Of a stretch of 64,000 bases of DNA, positions 1 to 9,676 are shown one piece after another; within the stretch, counting starts at the first letter, position 1; each line of letters starts with the position of its first letter. The DNA is from Novosphingobium sp. G106. Its GTDB lineage: Bacteria; Pseudomonadota; Alphaproteobacteria; Sphingomonadales; Sphingomonadaceae. The translations under genes were made by a program, and so were the position numbers. Location of the stretch: positions 4,650,001 through 4,714,000 of the forward strand of contig NZ_JAHOOZ010000001.1 of NCBI RefSeq assembly GCF_019075875.1, read 5' to 3'. Below the pieces are notes generated by a model that saw only the letters and a program-made list of their open reading frames with translations, was not told where the DNA came from and searched no databases.

Positions 1-335
1 GCGGGATCGCGGATCGGATCGATGACCACGCTTGCCCAGAAACGGCTGCCATCTTTGCGCACGCGCCAGCCTTCAGTTTCAAAACGGCCTTCGCGTTCAG
101 CTGTTTCCAGCGCGATCCTCGGAATGCCCAGCGCCTGCTCTTCGGGCGTATAGAAGCGGGAAAAATGCTCGCCGATTATCTCTTCAGGCTGGTAGCCCTT
201 GAAGCGCCGCGCGCCCGCGTTCCAGCTCGTGACATAGCCGGCAGGGTCTAGCATGTAGATCGCATAGTCGGTGACGCTCTGCACCAAGAGCTCGAACCTG
301 CTTTCGCTGCTTGGTTCGTGTATTACCTTCACCAT
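1..335 (-). CDS. PAS-domain sensor protein, N-terminal part (cut by window edge)
   Basis: The reverse strand reads from an ATG at 335 to the window edge for about 111 codons with no stop. The translation begins MVKVIHEPSSESRFELLVQ, then has SVTDYAIYMLDP, SWNAGARRFKGY and a DGSRFWASVVIDPIRD end, which is the standard layout of a PAS fold (roughly residues 14-111) in bacterial light, oxygen or redox sensor kinases. In such proteins the PAS senses a cofactor or ligand and passes the signal to a kinase or output domain. The output domain lies outside the window, so histidine kinase is only the most common possibility. GTG at 332 is an alternative start. Confidence 0.75.
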   Translation of the reverse strand, partial: MVKVIHEPSSESRFELLVQSVTDYAIYMLDPAGYVTSWNAGARRFKGYQPEEIIGEHFSRFYTPEEQALGIPRIALETAEREGRFETEGWRVRKDGSRFWASVVIDPIRDP

Positions 336-1055
336 TCGCCCGCCGCTTCGCTGAACGACACAAACGAATGCGTTGGCATGTAGTTCCGCCAAAAGGCAGG
401 CAGTGCCTCTGCGCAAGGTTAGGAGACCACCGTCACATGCCTAGCGCGCGGCCGCTTCCCGGTCGGGCTCAGCGAGGCCGCGGCCATCTGGGCGACGGAC
501 GCATGGCGTTCCTTCGCAGACGGCGCCGATCATTCTTCGCTACCGCTTCGGATCCATTCGCTGCAGGACCAACATCGGTCGTAGAACCAACCCAGCTTTG
601 GCCAAGCTCGTTACGCTGTCAAAAGGTCGAATTTACGGCGACTCGGCTCCCTTGGCGGCTGCAGCGTCGCCGAGGCTTGCTCCAAGTAGAATGCTCGCTG
701 CGACATATTCCCCATCCTGGCCTCGCTTCCCACACCGGTCCGCTGCATTGCGACAAATGTCTGGTAGCGGTCGGATGAGTAACAGGCGGAGCGGCGAGTA
801 AGGCGTCTTCCCAAGTTTGATATGAGCAGGTGTCGGCTGTCAGGAACTCGGTGTTGAATGCGGGCCGGACGGTAAGTCGACGTTGAGGGACCAGTCGCTC
901 AATCATCTCTGCCTCCGAGTTCCAAGCGGCTTGGCACGGCATTCCAAACTTGGTAGTCAGCGCCTCGCTCGGGGCAACGCAACCTCCCGATCAAGCACAG
1001 CGCGTGCCCAAGTGTTGCTTCTTCCGCTGGCGTTCGTCGGCCGAGGGAGCATTGA
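336..1055. other. Gene-poor stretch of about 720 bp
   Basis: Several short overlapping reading frames exist on both strands, but none has a convincing ribosome binding site, domain or protein-like composition; they look like chance GC-rich frames. The stretch separates the leftward PAS gene from the rightward porin gene, so it should contain both promoters. I see no tRNA, no strong terminator and no clear repeat. Confidence 0.5.
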
Positions 1056-2429
1056 ATGACTTGGGTCCACGCATCTCTGATTTCTTCATGCATCGCTTTT
1101 CTGATCGCGCCGGCGGTAGCGCTTGCCGACGTGCCGACGCTGCAGTCCGCGATCGGCAATCCAGACGATTTCAAACTTTCGGGCAGTGCGCGCGTCCGCC
1201 ACGAAATGCTCGATGGTCAACCTCGCGCGGGGTTCCGTTCGCGTGACCAGGAGCTCGCGCTGCGCACCACGCTTTTCGCCGAGTATCATCGCAATGCCCT
1301 TCGCATCGGTGGCGAGCTCTACGACAGCCGGGCCTATCTCGATAAACCTGGTAGCCCGCTCACGACTAACGAGGTCAACACGCTCGAACTCGTGCAGGCT
1401 TACGTCGCAGCCGACTTCAAGAACGCCCTCGGTTCGAGCACGACGCTACAGCTTCAGCTTGGGCGAATGCTGCTGAACCTCGGGTCGCGGCGGCTGATTG
1501 CCGCCGATGACTATCGCAACACCACCAACGGCTACACAGGCCTGCGCGCAGATCTCAAGGCGAAGGGCACGACCGCGACGCTTATCTACATGTTGCCCCA
1601 GGTACGGCTCCCAGATGACCTGCCCTCGCTGCGGAGCGGCAAGGTGCAATGGGACCGCGAAAGTTTTGACCTGCAGCTTTGGGGCGGCCTGATTGCCCGG
1701 CCGCGGACGATTGCCGGGGCTACGGCAGAGTTCAGCTACTACCGCTTACAGGAAGACGACGCTCCGGGCCGCCCGAACCGCAATCGCGACCTCCACACGG
1801 TGGGCGCGCGGATCATCCGCGATCCCAAAGCCGGGTGGTGGGATTTCGAAGCCGAGGGCATCTATCAGTTCGGCTCTATCCGCGCGAGCAACGCGGCCGG
1901 TGCTGCGCGCATCCCGGTTGCCGCCTGGTTCCTCCATCTCGATGGAGGCTACACTTTCGCGGGACCTGCAAAACTGCGCATCTCGGTCGAATACGACAAT
2001 GCCAGTGGCGACGGTCCCGGCGGCCGTTTCAACCGCTTCGACACCTTGTTTGGCATGCGCCGGGCGGATTTGGGTCCGGCCGGCATCTACAATGCCGTCG
2101 GCCGAGCGAATATCAGCACGCCGGGTCTGCGCGTGGAGATCGCACCGACTAAACGGTTCGACGGCTTTGCTGTCTACCGGGCAATGTGGCTGGCGAACCG
2201 GACCGATGCCTTCTCCACCACCGGCGTTCGCGATCCGACCGGCCGAAGCGGATCGTTTGCCGGTCATCAGACCGAGGCGCGATTGCGTTACTGGTTCGTG
2301 CCAGGCTTCCTGCGCGGTGAAATAAACGGTGTCTGGCTCGCCAAGGGCCGCTTTCTGAAGACAGCCCCCAACGCCACCCCAACCGGAGACACGCATTACC
2401 TGTCAACTGCCCTATCCATCACGCTCTGA
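1056..2429 (+). CDS. Alginate-export family outer-membrane porin
   Basis: The 457-residue product starts with a signal peptide (hydrophobic residues about 7-22, ending near AVALA) and continues as a beta-rich chain with alternating hydrophobic residues and many aromatic-ended strands (for example YGLR-like and ARLRYWFVP segments), finishing in a hydrophobic C-terminal strand. This matches the alginate_exp family of 18-stranded outer-membrane channels. Family members export or import acidic sugars or other small anions; the substrate cannot be told here. ATG 1056 is preceded by GGGAG. A signal-peptide DUF1259 protein and a beta-propeller protein follow on the same strand, so a three-gene envelope operon is likely. 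Confidence 0.7.
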   Translation: MTWVHASLISSCIAFLIAPAVALADVPTLQSAIGNPDDFKLSGSARVRHEMLDGQPRAGFRSRDQELALRTTLFAEYHRNALRIGGELYDSRAYLDKPGSPLTTNEVNTLELVQAYVAADFKNALGSSTTLQLQLGRMLLNLGSRRLIAADDYRNTTNGYTGLRADLKAKGTTATLIYMLPQVRLPDDLPSLRSGKVQWDRESFDLQLWGGLIARPRTIAGATAEFSYYRLQEDDAPGRPNRNRDLHTVGARIIRDPKAGWWDFEAEGIYQFGSIRASNAAGAARIPVAAWFLHLDGGYTFAGPAKLRISVEYDNASGDGPGGRFNRFDTLFGMRRADLGPAGIYNAVGRANISTPGLRVEIAPTKRFDGFAVYRAMWLANRTDAFSTTGVRDPTGRSGSFAGHQTEARLRYWFVPGFLRGEINGVWLAKGRFLKTAPNATPTGDTHYLSTALSITL

Positions 2430-2482
2430 CCGTCCCTTACAGGTTCACGTCCCGACGATCTTTCCAGACGAGGAGACCAAGC

Positions 2483-3373
2483 ATGCAGAAGTTTCTCACA
2501 TTTGCCGCGACGCTTTCCGTTCTCGTCGCCAGCCCTGCGCTGGCGGCACCTGATTGGACGAAGGTCGATTCCGCGATCGGACGTCCCGGTGCGGCTCAAC
2601 CTGACGGTGTTCATCGCTACAGCTTTCCCCGCTCGGATTTGCAGGTCACGCTGGACGGTGTTTCGATCAGGCCCGCGCTCGCGCTCGGGTCGTGGACCGC
2701 GTTCCAGCCGATGGGCGATCAGGCGATGGTCATGGGCGATCTCGTGCTGACACACGAGGAAGTGACCCCGGTGATGCGCAGGCTGCTCGCAAGCGGCTTC
2801 ACTATCACGGCGCTGCACAATCATCTTCTGCGCTCCGCCCCGGCAACGATGTACATGCACGTCGGTGCTCACGGCGATCCAGTGAAACTCGCCCAGGCGC
2901 TCCACGATGCTCTTACTCTGAGCAACACGCCGCTGTCGGCGCCGCCCGCCGCTCAGCCCGCTTCTGCGCCAGCGCCGCTTGCACTCGATACTGCGGCTCT
3001 CGACAGCCTCATGGGCGCCAAGGGCAAGGTCAGCGGCGGCGTTTATCAGTTCAGCTATCCGCGCGCCGAAGCGCTCACGGCGGACGGGATGCCCGCGCCC
3101 GCTTCCATGGGGACGGCGACTGCCATCAATTTCCAGCCGACGGGCGAAGGCAAGGCCGCAATCACCGGAGACTTCGTCTTGCTCGCGAGCGAGGTCGATC
3201 CGGTGATGAAGGCGCTCGTCGCCAGCGGCATCGAGATCACCGCGCTGCACAATCACATGCTCGACGATCAGCCGCACCTGTTCTTCATGCATTTCTGGGC
3301 CAATCAGGACGCCAAGAAACTTGCTCAGGGCCTGCGCACGGCCTTGAACGCGATGAACCTGCAAAAGCCGTGA
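2483..3373 (+). CDS. DUF1259 (LppY/LpqO-like) exported protein, two domain copies
   Basis: A 296-residue protein with a clear signal peptide (about 1-21, ending ALAA). It contains two tandem copies of the same module, about residues 24-153 and 168-296, each with a DGV or DGM segment, a GSWTAFQPMG / TAINFQPTG strand, a GDLVL / GDFVLL strand and a strongly conserved HNH near ALHNHLL / ALHNHML followed by MYMHV / FFMHF. This is the DUF1259 family, whose biochemical role is not known to me; clustered histidines hint at metal binding. ATG 2483 has AGGAGA upstream. The stop overlaps the start of the next gene. Confidence 0.75.
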   Translation: MQKFLTFAATLSVLVASPALAAPDWTKVDSAIGRPGAAQPDGVHRYSFPRSDLQVTLDGVSIRPALALGSWTAFQPMGDQAMVMGDLVLTHEEVTPVMRRLLASGFTITALHNHLLRSAPATMYMHVGAHGDPVKLAQALHDALTLSNTPLSAPPAAQPASAPAPLALDTAALDSLMGAKGKVSGGVYQFSYPRAEALTADGMPAPASMGTATAINFQPTGEGKAAITGDFVLLASEVDPVMKALVASGIEITALHNHMLDDQPHLFFMHFWANQDAKKLAQGLRTALNAMNLQKP

Positions 3374-3378
3374 GCCGC

Positions 3379-4353
3379 ATGCGGGCCGGGATGGCCCTGG
3401 CGGTCCTGTTCGCCGCTCCCGCCTGCGGCACGGCGCCCACGACCTATGCGCCGCAAGACGCCGCCGCGCCGCTCCGCCTCGAGCGCAAGATACCTCTGCC
3501 GGGCGTCAAAGGGCGGATCGATCATCTGGCGCTGGATCCCGCGCACCGGCTGCTCTTCGTCGCCGAGTATGGCAACGGCTCGGTCGATATCGTCGATCTC
3601 GCTGCCGGCAAGGTGGTGGGCCGTATCGCTGGCCTGCACGAGCCGCAGGGCGTCGCCATCGCAGGGAGCGAACTGGTGGTCGCCTGCGGGGACGGATCAG
3701 TCCTTTTCTACTCGGCCGTGGACCGGCACCCCGTCGCGCAACTTACACTGGGCGAAGATGCCGACAACGTGCGCATCGACGAGCGCAACGGTCACGTGAT
3801 CGTCGGCTACGGTTCGGGAGGGCTCGCGGTCATCGACCCGGCGACCCATGCCGTTCTCAGTCGCACGCCCCTGCCGGGACATCCCGAAAGCTTTCAGCTC
3901 CTAGGCAGCACGGCGTTGATCAACATACCCGATCGAGGCTCGATCGCGTCTGCCGATATCGATACCGGCAAGGTCGGTGCCACTTGGCCCACCGGCTCCC
4001 ACGGTTCGAACTATCCCTTGGCGATCGACCCTAGGCGCGGCTGGTTCGCAGTCGCCTACCGAGCGCCTGCCGCGCTGCAGCTTCGCGCAACCAGAGACGG
4101 AACGATCCGCGCCACGGCGTCGACCTGCGGCGATGCCGACGATTTGTTCGTTGATCGCGAAAGACTTCTTGTGATCTGCGGGGCCGGCCATGTCGACGTC
4201 TTGTCGGCTGCCAACCCGGCCAGCGATCACAAGCGCCTGACGACGGCGCCTGGCGCGAGGACAGGACTGCTAATTCCCGAGCTCGGGACGCTGCTCGTCG
4301 CGGTTCCGGCAAGGTCGGAAGAAGCCGCAATCTGGGTTTTGCGCGCCGCCTAA
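3379..4353 (+). CDS. YVTN/YncE-type beta-propeller lipoprotein
   Basis: The reading frame is open well upstream, but a lipoprotein-like N terminus starts at ATG 3379 (or GTG 3370, which overlaps the previous stop): a hydrophobic stretch then APAC, a plausible lipobox. The body shows repeated blades of about 40 residues, such as IDHLALDPAHRLLFVAEYGN, DNVRIDERNGHVIVGYG and LAIDPRRGWFAVAYR, typical of YVTN-family propellers. These usually act as periplasmic binding or scaffolding proteins. Overlap with the DUF1259 gene suggests translational coupling and a joint envelope role. Exact ligand unknown. Confidence 0.65.
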   Translation: MRAGMALAVLFAAPACGTAPTTYAPQDAAAPLRLERKIPLPGVKGRIDHLALDPAHRLLFVAEYGNGSVDIVDLAAGKVVGRIAGLHEPQGVAIAGSELVVACGDGSVLFYSAVDRHPVAQLTLGEDADNVRIDERNGHVIVGYGSGGLAVIDPATHAVLSRTPLPGHPESFQLLGSTALINIPDRGSIASADIDTGKVGATWPTGSHGSNYPLAIDPRRGWFAVAYRAPAALQLRATRDGTIRATASTCGDADDLFVDRERLLVICGAGHVDVLSAANPASDHKRLTTAPGARTGLLIPELGTLLVAVPARSEEAAIWVLRAA

Positions 4354-4470
4354 GTGAGGATGAACAAGCTGAACGAATGTTCTCTAATGGGAACGCCAAA
4401 AATCGGTGTTTAGTGGCAGGTTGTCGGCGGAAGCTGTTGCAAGGACACGCATGACATTAATGAGTGCGGC

Positions 4471-5943
4471 TTACCTGATTTTCCCACCGACCCCGCGTTC
4501 GCGACCCCAAACCACGGCGCCGCTGCGACGATTGACGCCGATCTTAGCGTAGAGGCGCGCGACATGGTTGCGAACGGTATTGCGCGAGAGGTCCAGCCGT
4601 GCGGCAATCGCTGCGTCGTCGAGATCCTCGCAGATGAGCTCAAGTATTTCGCGTTCGCGTGGACTGAGGTCGGCATTCGAGCCCGAGGTGCCCGGCCGTC
4701 GAAGCGACGCGAGTTTGTCGACGATCGAGCGGCTCAGCCAGCTCGCATCCTTCATCACCTCGTCGATCGCCTGGACGAGCTCCAGCTCGCTTCGTCGCCG
4801 TTCGGTGATGTCCTGGAAGACCCACAGGATGAGCGATGCGCCATGCCTGTCAATCGCTTCGGCAGAAGCAAGGCAGTCGACTGCCTGCCCGTCCTTGGTC
4901 AAAAGCCGGGCATCGGCATTACGCATCCGGCCTTGCGCTTCGACCTCGCGATCAGCGGCGGCGCGATCCTCGGAGCGCGCCCAGAGCTGCAGGTCGTCGA
5001 TGGTTTGGCCGGCCGCCTCGTCCGAAGTGAACTGGGTCAGCTGGGAAAAGGCGGCGTTGACGTTGACGATCTGCCCGTCGCCGCGACCTATCACCGCCAT
5101 AGGGATCGGTGCCATGTCGAAGATGGCGGCGAGGTTCTTTTCGCTCGCGGCAAGCGCCGCCTCGGCAAGACGGCGCGGCTCGAGGTCAGCGAATGTCAGC
5201 AACAGCGCATCCTCGCCGGTCACGTCGACCGGCTGGCCGGCAAAAAGGACCAGGCGGCGCGAACCGTCTGCCACGAGGAGCCGTGCCTCTGTCTGCGGCA
5301 CGACCTCGCCAGCCTCAATTCTCCGGCGAAACTCCGACGCGTGGTCCACATCCTGAAGCAGATCGATGCCGAACAGGGTCTTGCCGATCAGCTGATCCGC
5401 CTCAAAACCGGTCAGGGACAGAAAGCCCGCGTTCGCCTGCGTGAGGCGCAAATCGCTCTGGCGCACAATCACCGCGGGCGCGGGGTTAGCACCGAACATC
5501 GCCTTGAACCGTGCCTCGGCGTCGAACCGCTCGGAGATGTCGCAAATGACGAGTGCGAGGAAGTCGGGCTCGTCACCGTCGTCATCCATGGCGACGTCGC
5601 GGACCTGGTGCACCCAGCGCGCTTCGCTCTCCCCCGCTGGGGCGACTTCGACAACCAGGTCGGGAAAGGTGTCTCCCGCGAGGAGACGGAAGAGTGGATA
5701 GTCGCGTCGCTTAAGCGGGCGGTGATCAGCCGAGAAGACTGTGAATCGCTCAGCATAACCCTCCGCCGTGGCTCCGAGCTCATCGACCGAGGCCACACCG
5801 TGCATGCGCAGCGCTGCGGTATTGGCACTGAGGATGGCGCCCGCCGTGTCGATGAGGATTATCCCATCGAGGAGCTGCGCCGTGAGCTGCTCAAGATGCG
5901 CGAAGGTCAAGCGACTGGCGTGATGACTGACGGCGGAATCCAT
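4471..5943 (-). CDS. PAS-PAS-PAS-LuxR transcriptional regulator
   Basis: I place the start at ATG 5943 (MDSAVSHHASRLTF), since the longer reading frame upstream is basic and low-complexity. The 490-residue protein has three PAS-like modules: one near residues 20-140 (LLDGIILIDTAGAILSAN), one near 150-265 (NPAPAVIVRQSDLRLTQAN) and one near 275-400 (MAPIPMAVIG, ITERRRSE at its end). The C terminus is a LuxR/GerE helix-turn-helix (LSPREREILELI, SRNTVRNHVARLYAKIGV). There is no kinase or receiver domain, so sensing and DNA binding are in one soluble chain. It is transcribed away from the GlsB-type gene, a possible target. Confidence 0.8.
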   Translation of the reverse strand: MDSAVSHHASRLTFAHLEQLTAQLLDGIILIDTAGAILSANTAALRMHGVASVDELGATAEGYAERFTVFSADHRPLKRRDYPLFRLLAGDTFPDLVVEVAPAGESEARWVHQVRDVAMDDDGDEPDFLALVICDISERFDAEARFKAMFGANPAPAVIVRQSDLRLTQANAGFLSLTGFEADQLIGKTLFGIDLLQDVDHASEFRRRIEAGEVVPQTEARLLVADGSRRLVLFAGQPVDVTGEDALLLTFADLEPRRLAEAALAASEKNLAAIFDMAPIPMAVIGRGDGQIVNVNAAFSQLTQFTSDEAAGQTIDDLQLWARSEDRAAADREVEAQGRMRNADARLLTKDGQAVDCLASAEAIDRHGASLILWVFQDITERRRSELELVQAIDEVMKDASWLSRSIVDKLASLRRPGTSGSNADLSPREREILELICEDLDDAAIAARLDLSRNTVRNHVARLYAKIGVNRRSGAVVWGRERGVGGKIR

Positions 5944-6101
5944 TGCCTGGTAAGGCGATACCCGCAGAAAAGTTCCGCGCGCTTGTACTAGTTCCGTTGG
6001 TGCCTCAGCACCTATGCAGGCTCGGGCTCGAAAAGCACGAACGGAACGCAACGACCAAGTCCAGGGTTTCTTCGGTTCCAAGAGTGCAGAAAGGTTATGC
6101 A

Positions 6102-6371
6102 ATGGGTATCGTTATTCTTCTCGTCGTCGGAGGCCTGATCGGCTGGGTCGCGAGCATGATCATGCGCACCGATGCCCAGCAGGGCGTCCTCCTCAATGTC
6201 GTCGTGGGCATTGTCGGCGCGCTTATTGCAGGTTTTGTCGTCACACCGCTCATCGGCGGGGCGCCGATCACCAGCGGCGTGATCAGCATTCCCTCGGTGC
6301 TTGTCTCCCTGGTCGGTGCGATCCTGCTGCTCGCCATCGTCAATCTGTTCCGCCGCGGCTCGGTGCGCTGA
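6102..6371 (+). CDS. GlsB/YeaQ/YmgE-family stress membrane protein
   Basis: An 89-residue, very hydrophobic protein: MGIVILLVVGGLIGWVASMI, then a NVVVGIVGALIAGFVV helix and a LVGAILLLAIVNL helix, with a short basic tail RRGSVR. Length, the glycine-rich helices and the GWVAS motif fit the transglycosylase-associated GlsB/YeaQ family, small inner-membrane proteins induced by general stress in many bacteria; molecular activity is not established. Start chosen at ATG 6102, because the upstream open frame is arginine-rich and overlaps the divergent regulator gene. About 158 bp separates the two starts. Confidence 0.85.
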   Translation: MGIVILLVVGGLIGWVASMIMRTDAQQGVLLNVVVGIVGALIAGFVVTPLIGGAPITSGVISIPSVLVSLVGAILLLAIVNLFRRGSVR

Positions 6372-6577
6372 GCGCTTCGTCGAACTGCATCACTCTCACG
6401 TGCCGCAGAAGCAAGCTCGCTCCTGCGGCACAATAATCAAGCTGGACCAGAGCGCGGCGAATCTGTGAGCCGTCGACGTGTTCGAAGATCTGCCCTCCAG
6501 CAAGCGCCTCCCTAGCTACCTTTAGGTGGCGCCTGGCATATGCCCCTATTCAATTCTGTTGATCGAATGAGAGGATC

Positions 6578-6988
6578 ATGGACCGTCTTTTCACCAACAT
6601 CGCCAGCAGATCGGCGCATGCGCTCGGAGAGCCACTCGCCTTCATCCTGTCGATCGTTCTTATCGTCGCCTGGGCGGTCTCCGGTCCTTTCTTTCACTAT
6701 TCCGACACGTGGCAGCTGATCGTCAACACGGCGACGACCGTGCTGACCTTTCTGGCGGTGTTCCTCATCCAAAACAGTCAGAACCGCGACGGCGCCGCGA
6801 TCCAGGCAAAGCTAGACGAAATACTCCGCTCGCTCGATGCAGCGCGCAATCAGTTCGTCGGGATCGAACATCTCACCGATGCCCAGATCTGTCAGATCCG
6901 CGATGCGCTGGAGGAAGACATTCAGCGGGCGGACCAAGAAGGCGAGTCCGCAGAATCTTCGGTCGAGCGACTTCTCGATCGCCATTGA
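6578..6988 (+). CDS. Low-affinity iron permease-family small membrane protein
   Basis: A 136-residue protein with two hydrophobic segments (about residues 18-36, FILSIVLIVAWAVSG, and 48-66, TATTVLTFLAVFLIQNSQN) followed by an acidic soluble tail with coiled-coil character. The QNSQNRD motif directly after helix two and the AAIQAKLDEILR tail are hallmarks of the Fe_perm family, named after yeast Fet4. Bacterial members are much shorter than Fet4 and iron transport has not been shown for them to my knowledge, so the name is a family label. It lies among other stress-type genes. Confidence 0.8.
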   Translation: MDRLFTNIASRSAHALGEPLAFILSIVLIVAWAVSGPFFHYSDTWQLIVNTATTVLTFLAVFLIQNSQNRDGAAIQAKLDEILRSLDAARNQFVGIEHLTDAQICQIRDALEEDIQRADQEGESAESSVERLLDRH

Positions 6989-7170
6989 TGTGGATCTCCA
7001 CAGGATCGGGACCAGATAATTGCTCCTATTCTTAAAATATTTTGAAATATGATTGAGCGGTGTGAACAGGTCACTCATACGCCATTCATCGACGATGACG
7101 TAATTATGAGTTTCCGGCATTACCGGTGTAATCGCAACTTTGCGAAAAAATAATAATAATGGAGACCGAT

Positions 7171-7941
7171 ATGCCCAATATCAAAAATACTGTCGCCATA
7201 GCTTTATCTCTTGTCCTACTGGGCAGTTCGCCGGCGATAGCGCAGGCGAATTGGCAGGGGGCCAATGGCGGGTGGCACGACAACGGCAGCGCAAGATCCA
7301 ATGGCGGCTGGGATCGGGAAGCATTTTGGCGTGACGCTCCAACTGACCTGCGACAAAGGATCGATTTTGTCCAGCGCCGGATCGACAGCGGCGTCCGCGA
7401 CGGCACGCTGACTCGCCGAGAGGGGCGAGAACTCAACGGTCGGCTGAATTCCATCCGACGTGAGGCGCGGCGCGGCTACGGAAATGATGGTCGGCGCGAT
7501 AGCCTGCAGTCGCAGCTCGATGATCTCAGCCGCCAGGTTCGCTGGCAGCGCCGCGACGGCGACAGCCGCTATGGCAACCGGAACAACATCAGCGGCGATC
7601 GTTCCGGTTATAACGGCAATGGCATCGGCAACCGCGAGGATCGGTTCGCCACGCAATATGATGCATCGCGATATTACCGCGACGACCCACGCTATACCGA
7701 GCGTCCTCTGAGCTACAGCGACGAGGTCTATCGGGGGTCAGATGGTCGGTATTACTGCAAGCGAAACGACGGCACGACCGGCTTGATTGTTGGCGCTATC
7801 GGCGGCGGTGTTCTCGGCAACGTCGTTGACGGCGGTCGTAATCGCGTCGGTGGAACGCTGATCGGCGGAGCTCTCGGCGCCTTGCTGGGTAAATCCATAG
7901 ATCAGAACAGCGGCGCCAACAGCGACGTACGCTGCCGTTGA
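7171..7941 (+). CDS. Glycine-zipper 2TM-domain exported protein
   Basis: The protein starts with a signal peptide (IALSLVLLGSSPAIAQA), followed by a long arginine-, asparagine- and glycine-rich middle with short basic helices (RRIDSGVRDGTLTRREG), and ends with a glycine-zipper membrane hairpin: GLIVGAIGGGVLGNVVDGG and GGTLIGGALGALLGKSID, then a CR tail. A conserved YYCKR motif precedes the zipper, as in many sphingomonad 17-kDa-antigen-like proteins. ATG 7171 or ATG 7159 can serve as start. The region is preceded by an AT-rich leader. A decayed copy of the zipper part lies about 4.3 kb downstream. Confidence 0.75.
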   Translation: MPNIKNTVAIALSLVLLGSSPAIAQANWQGANGGWHDNGSARSNGGWDREAFWRDAPTDLRQRIDFVQRRIDSGVRDGTLTRREGRELNGRLNSIRREARRGYGNDGRRDSLQSQLDDLSRQVRWQRRDGDSRYGNRNNISGDRSGYNGNGIGNREDRFATQYDASRYYRDDPRYTERPLSYSDEVYRGSDGRYYCKRNDGTTGLIVGAIGGGVLGNVVDGGRNRVGGTLIGGALGALLGKSIDQNSGANSDVRCR

Positions 7942-8170
7942 CCCCTGCACGGGAATGATCGGGGCCGGATCCGATAGGGTCCGGCCCTACGCGCGAAGGC
8001 TGCGTCTATTTGCGGTCGATCGGTTCGAAACGATGGCCTCAGACGGAAGGAAGCCGATAGATCGGAACACTGCGAATGGAGCCGTTTGGCGGCAGCGAGA
8101 AAGCGTTCGCGAAAGTCCGAAACGTCGGCGACTAGTTCCATACGCTGAAAACCCTTTTTTGGGGAATGAA

Positions 8171-8440
8171 ATGGAAATTCTCGCAAAGCTCAAGCTGCGG
8201 GCCTCCCAACTCAAACGTAACATTGTGGCCCTTTGGCTCGCTTCTCGCGATCCGCGGGTGCCCCCTGGCCTGCCAAAGCCGTCGCAGCGATAGTCGCTGC
8301 TCTTGCTCTATCACCAGTCGATTTAATCCGGGGGTTTCGTTCCGCTGGTTCGTACCTGGATGATCCGGTCATCCTGCCGCTCGGCGTTGCCGTTGCGGTG
8401 TGCCTGAGCCCGGGACGTCATGTGCGATCTGCGGGTATTG
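8171..8440 (+). pseudogene. Broken DUF1232 (YkvA-family) membrane protein gene
   Basis: The start MEILAKLKLRASQLKRNIVA and LWLASRDPR, in the frame of ATG 8171, is the usual N terminus of DUF1232 proteins. After a C-rich run near 8264-8268 the family sequence continues in another frame: PWPAKAVAAIVAALALSPVD, then, after further slips around GGGGGTTTCG, YLDDPVILPLGVAVAV. At least two frameshifts are needed to restore the family, so it cannot make a normal protein. The 3' end runs into the left end of the IS3 element at 8447; no continuation of the gene was recognised beyond the IS. Confidence 0.75.
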
Positions 8441-8510
8441 GCGATGGTCTGAGCCCCGCGATTTCCTCCAGATTTGAGTAGAGTCCGGCCCATCGAAGGA
8501 GTCGGACGGA

Positions 8511-8777
8511 ATGAAGCGGAGCAGGTTCAGCGAAGAGCAGATCATTGCGATCTTGAAGGAGCAGGAGGCCGGGGCGCCGACGGCGGACGTGTGCCGGCGT
8601 CACGGGGTGAGCAGCGCGACCTTTTACAAGTGGAAGGCCAAGTTTGGCGGCTTGGAGGTGTCGGAGGCGAAGCGCCTGCGGCAGCTTGAGGACGAGAACG
8701 CGAAGCTGAAGAAGCTGCTCGCGGAGGCGATGCTGGACAACGCGATGCTCAAGGAGATCACCGCAAAAAAATGGTGA
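8511..8777 (+). CDS. IS3-family transposase OrfA
   Basis: An 88-residue protein with an N-terminal helix-turn-helix ([28 protein letters not shown], about residues 6-44) and a C-terminal leucine-zipper-like helix ([20 protein letters not shown]). In IS3 elements OrfA binds the ends and controls transposition, and a fused OrfAB made by ribosomal -1 frameshifting is the transposase. The frame ends in an A7 run at 8765-8771, the usual slippery site, overlapping the start of orfB. Preceded by a GGAGT site. Confidence 0.92.
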   Translation: MKRSRFSEEQIIAILKEQEAGAPTADVCRRHGVSSATFYKWKAKFGGLEVSEAKRLRQLEDENAKLKKLLAEAMLDNAMLKEITAKKW

Positions 8778-9676
8778 CGCCCGCTGTCAGGCGGGAAGCG
8801 GTGGCTCACCTCGAGCAGGTGTTTGAGGTGAGCCAGCGGCGGGCGTGTGATGTTCTGGGCGTGGACCGGACGATGGTGCGGTATCGCAGCCGGCGAGGCG
8901 ATGACGGTGCGATCCGGGAGCGGATGCGCGGCCTGGCGGCGGAGCGTCGGCGGTTCGGCTATCGCCGCCTGCACTGGCTGCTGGGGCGCGAGGGCGTCGT
9001 GATCAACCACAAGAAGTTCCGCCGGCTGTACCGCGAGGAACGGCTGCAGGTGCGTCGCCGCGGTGGCCGCAAGCGGGCGCTGGGCACGCGTGCACCGATG
9101 ACGATCCCGCAAGGTCGCAACCAGCGCTGGTCGCTCGACTTCGTGTCGGACGCGTTCGCCTGTGGCCGGCGGTTCCGTATCTTTGCGGTGGTCGACGACT
9201 TCACCCGCGAGTGTGTCCGGCTCATCGCCGACACCTCGATCTCCGGGATGCGCGTGGCGCGCGAACTCGACTGGGCGATTGTCGAGCGGGCACGTCCGGC
9301 GATGATCGTCAGCGATAATGGCACCGAACTGACCAGCATGGCGATCCTGCGCTGGTCGAAGGAACGCAACGTCGAGTGGCACTACATCGCGCCGGGCAAG
9401 CCGCAGCAGAACGGGTTTATCGAAAGCTTCAACGCCCGGCTTCGGGACGAGTGTTTGAACGAGACGATCTTCACCAGCCTGCCTCAGGCCCGATCGGTGC
9501 TCGCCGCCTGGCGACATGATTACAACCATCACCGGCCCCACTCGAGCCTAGACAACATGACCCCGGCCGAGATGGCAGCCAAATCAGTCGGCAAACCGGG
9601 TTGGGGGTTAACCCCCAACCCGGTTGTCATCACGCCCAAGCATGGGCATCAATCGGGCCACCGGCTCTACTCTTAG
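8771..9676 (+). CDS. IS3-family transposase OrfB (DDE integrase)
   Basis: The 301-residue frame carries the rve integrase core of IS3 transposases: SLDFVSDAF (first Asp), [11 protein letters not shown] (second Asp) and [16 protein letters not shown] (Glu). An HTH_21 segment ([12 protein letters not shown], about 57-70) precedes the core and a C-terminal [14 protein letters not shown] motif follows. It is expressed as OrfAB through the A7 slip at 8765-8771; the apparent ATG is part of the slip site. All three catalytic acids are present and the frame is intact, so the element may still be active. Confidence 0.93.
   Translation: MVTPAVRREAVAHLEQVFEVSQRRACDVLGVDRTMVRYRSRRGDDGAIRERMRGLAAERRRFGYRRLHWLLGREGVVINHKKFRRLYREERLQVRRRGGRKRALGTRAPMTIPQGRNQRWSLDFVSDAFACGRRFRIFAVVDDFTRECVRLIADTSISGMRVARELDWAIVERARPAMIVSDNGTELTSMAILRWSKERNVEWHYIAPGKPQQNGFIESFNARLRDECLNETIFTSLPQARSVLAAWRHDYNHHRPHSSLDNMTPAEMAAKSVGKPGWGLTPNPVVITPKHGHQSGHRLYS

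Noticed and set aside
311..778. 155-codon frame after the PAS gene
   Set aside because: Arg-rich, overlaps the PAS start region, no ribosome binding site or family.
4564..5991. 475-codon open frame on the + strand
   Set aside because: Antisense to the triple-PAS LuxR regulator, which has clear domains; a GC-rich shadow frame.
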